Assembly: GCF_040712315.1 (NCBI RefSeq)
Contig: NC_134013.1
Location: 75,150,001 to 75,214,000 of the forward strand
Reading direction: 5' to 3'
DNA: 64,000 bases
Source: Castanea sativa
Lineage: Eukaryota > Streptophyta > Magnoliopsida > Fagales > Fagaceae
A model generated the notes under the pieces. That model searched no databases and had not been told where the DNA came from. It saw only the letters and a list, made by a program, of their open reading frames with translations. Shown here one piece after another: positions 61,671 through 64,000 of this stretch (the stretch's first letter is position 1; each line of letters opens with the position of its first letter). Both the position numbers and the translations under genes were made by a program.

Positions 61671-63089
61671 AAACCAAGAAATTAGAGTTTCCTTGAATGG
61701 TAGAACCTTGCTTAGCCATCAGTCTCGATGGAGAGTAGATAAATAAGAATGATTACTTTTTTATTTTATTTTATAGGAATAAGAATGATTACTGTTTGTA
61801 TTATTTTCTGGTCTACTTTGGTTGATGATACCTTCATGTAACATATTATTGTTAGTCTTGTAAACTTTTGCTGACATTACTACTTCTTGTAACTTGTGAG
61901 TGATTGTAATCGTGCCTATTGCAATATTATTAGACTATTAATTTTTGTTACAATATTAATTAAGTAATTTAATTAATTATTTTCTATTAATTTAATTTTT
62001 TGAACAATTGGTATTTTATTACTATGATTTATGACGTTAGAGTAAGTTATAATGGGCTCAAATCTTTCTCCATTTTACTTTTGTTAAAAATTTGAAATTT
62101 TGAAATAAGTAATAATTGATTAATAATTAGGCTCATAGAGTCCTAGTATGTTCGCTAATTAACTACCTTTCCTGGCAAAATAACATCTTGATATACGGGA
62201 TGTGATTTTTTAACATGATTCTAAAGATTGTTTCTAATGCTCTCTTGGATTCCTGCACTCCACTGGTTGCTGTATGCCTGTATCCAATATCTTAAAGAGT
62301 TATGTTATAAATTTCAAGGTTCCAGGGCAATCCAAGTATCACATATGGAGCGGCAAGGAAATAGACCAGCACATATACATCTTGGTGAAATATGTTGAGG
62401 AAATAGATAATTTTGTAACTAAGAATGAGAAAAATCCATATTTAGTTGAGTTGGCTGTAAATCTATAACTTAATAGGTACTGAATTTATATTCTTCTTAA
62501 TAAATTTGCAATATTTTCATTAATTATATATATAAAAAAAAAAACCATCTTTACCATGATCCATTTATGCTATATATATCGGCTTTCACAAGTCTTCATG
62601 CTGAAATTAAATAACACTAGTTTGCTGCAAAATGGAGGACTTTGTCCAAATAGCTAAATTCCAGAACGTACGTACGTACGCACACCATTCTTTTATCCAT
62701 TAGGTGAAAGAAAATTGTGTACGTTTGTACTTTTGTAATCAATGAAAGTTGATTGACGGATTTGTTTGTGGAGCTCATCAGTTGTACGTCATGCTACGCA
62801 GGCAAGTTCTATGCTTCACGCTTGACGATAATCACCATGAGAAGCAACTTAATCTCTAAACTGTAATCAGTATGCAACCTTTAATGCATTAAAGTGCATG
62901 AAAAGCCAGAGCTTTGGATTCTCTTACCATTCATAGTTTTTTTAAATAAACGAGGAGTGTGATGTTTATAATATTTTTACAACAAAATATTCATAGTAAA
63001 TTATTATTATTTTTAATTTAAATTTAAAATTTAAAATATATTTTTACCTGCTCATAACAACTAATAATAACCTACTAATTTTTTTTGAG
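61671..63089. other. Aux/IAA 3' region and intergenic DNA
   Basis: The 3' UTR probably covers the first 200-250 bases ('aataagaatg' near 61744, 'gtaacatatta' near 61838). A 64-codon frame at 62274-62468 (MPVSNILKSYVINFKV...) starts with ATG but matches nothing I recognise and has no neighbouring exon; it may be a gene fragment or chance. Confidence 0.45.
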
Positions 63090-63249
63090 AATCCAAACCG
63101 GAAGACCAATCAAGAAATTTATTGAAAAAACTTAATGAACATTAAAAAAGGCAAGGGGAGCCTATATTTTTAGGTAGGGCTTCGAGCCAGACTTGACTGT
63201 AGCTCCATACCATCTTTGGTTTTTTTAGCTAGAACATCTGCAATTTTAT
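63090..63249 (-). pseudogene. LINE RNase H C-terminal fragment
   Basis: The - strand reads NKIADVLAKKTKDGMELQSS, the last helix of an L1-type RNase H (ADALAKKA-like), then a stop and an A-rich tail towards 63070. The upstream part is cut off by the MITE that begins at 63250. Confidence 0.6.
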
Positions 63250-63938
63250 TAGAGCATCCATAGCAATGGAGCTAAAAATTTAGCTATTTAGCTCCACCAA
63301 AAGTTACATTATTTATTTTACCTATTCATATGTTGCAGCAGTGGATCTATTTTAGCTTTCAACACAATATAATAATATAAATATCACAATAAAATAATAT
63401 ATCTATTACAATAAAATAATACATCCCACTACAAAAAAAAACACCACAAACCGATCATCCACCACCACTGCCAACCAAGAACAACCGCCCACAACCACCC
63501 AACAACAACTAGCAAGCCAAGAACAATCCAGAAGAACCCACGAAATCTAGCCACAGCCACGAAATCCACGGCGCTCTTGAGTTCAATGAAGGCGATGCCG
63601 GTGGAGCTTGGATCGACAATGAAGCTTAGGTTGGCAATGGAGCTTGGATCGGCGGTGAGATGGAGGACTGGGCGAGATGGGTCGGTAGTGTGGGATGACG
63701 ACGTGGGCGACGAAGATGAAGATCGATGATGAAGATGAAGATGAAGATCGGTGATGAAGACAAACCCAGAACAGATCGGCGATGAAGATGAAGATCCAAA
63801 ACAGATCGGCGAAGCAGAGAGTAGATGAGGGAGAAAAAAATGAGAAGGAAAAAGGAAGGAAGAAAGAAGAGAAGCCGGAGAGAGAGAAAAAGAAAGAAAG
63901 AGAAAATATTTTTTAAATGAAAAAAGAGAGAGAAATTT

Positions 63939-63994
<56 letters not shown>

Positions 63995-64000
63995 CCTTTG
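63250..64000. mobile_element. Harbinger/Tourist-like element with GC-rich cargo, open at window end
   Basis: Starts 'agagcatccatagcaatgg', and its first 190 bp match the MITE at 40884 ('ccaccaaaagttac', 'agcagtggatctattttagc', 'cacaataaaataatat'). From about 63440 the interior is different and GC-richer: 'ggagcttggatcg' twice, 'gatgaagatgaagat' runs, 'aacagatcggcga' twice. This could be a captured gene fragment or minisatellite. The right end lies beyond the window. Confidence 0.5.
63943..63992. repeat. (TA)n microsatellite
   Basis: About 25 perfect TA units near the window end. Confidence 0.95.

Overview
This is nuclear DNA from a dicot plant. It is AT-rich and intron-bearing, full of long homopolymers and microsatellites, and dominated by plant-type transposable elements around two ordinary plant genes. 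The wording of the genes and repeats reminds me of Fagales (oak, beech, chestnut relatives), but that is an impression, not a demonstrated placement.

Layout. (1) 451-10890 is the 3' part of a decayed Ty3/gypsy (Metaviridae, Tat-like) LTR retrotransposon. It has protease, reverse transcriptase, RNase H and integrase on the + strand, then a separate intron-containing gene on the - strand (8610 to 5399) that resembles the plant mobile domain (PMD) family, then a 1.9-kb 3' LTR (8988-10890). All of these are broken by stop codons and frameshifts. (2) 10891-41900 is a dense nest of small elements: hAT-, Mutator- and Harbinger-like MITEs, Helitron-like elements, a B-box SINE family, an RTE-like LINE remnant and foldback repeats, with no convincing host gene. 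(3) 41910-47617 is an intact acyl-ACP thioesterase B gene (FATB; six coding exons, 426 aa, with a probable 5'UTR intron). (4) 47618-57130 is again repeat-rich: LINE RNase H remnant, Stowaway MITE, TRIM, tRNA-derived SINE, hAT MITE. (5) 57458-61670 is an intact Aux/IAA auxin co-repressor gene (five coding exons, 220 aa). (6) 61671-64000 is intergenic and ends inside a Harbinger-like element that runs off the window.

The two host genes are unrelated in pathway: plastid fatty-acid release and nuclear auxin response. Nothing suggests co-regulation. The most distinctive feature is the antisense PMD-like gene carried between integrase and 3' LTR. The best-resolved histories are insertions that can be read exactly: a Helitron-like element whose pre-insertion site survives in a sister MITE copy at 63.36 kb; a three-level nest at 40.1-40.7 kb (SINE in MITE in SINE); and two related GC-rich hAT-like MITEs with 8-bp target duplications.

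Exon boundaries come from GT/AG sites, reading-frame phase and family conservation. No alignments or database searches were run.
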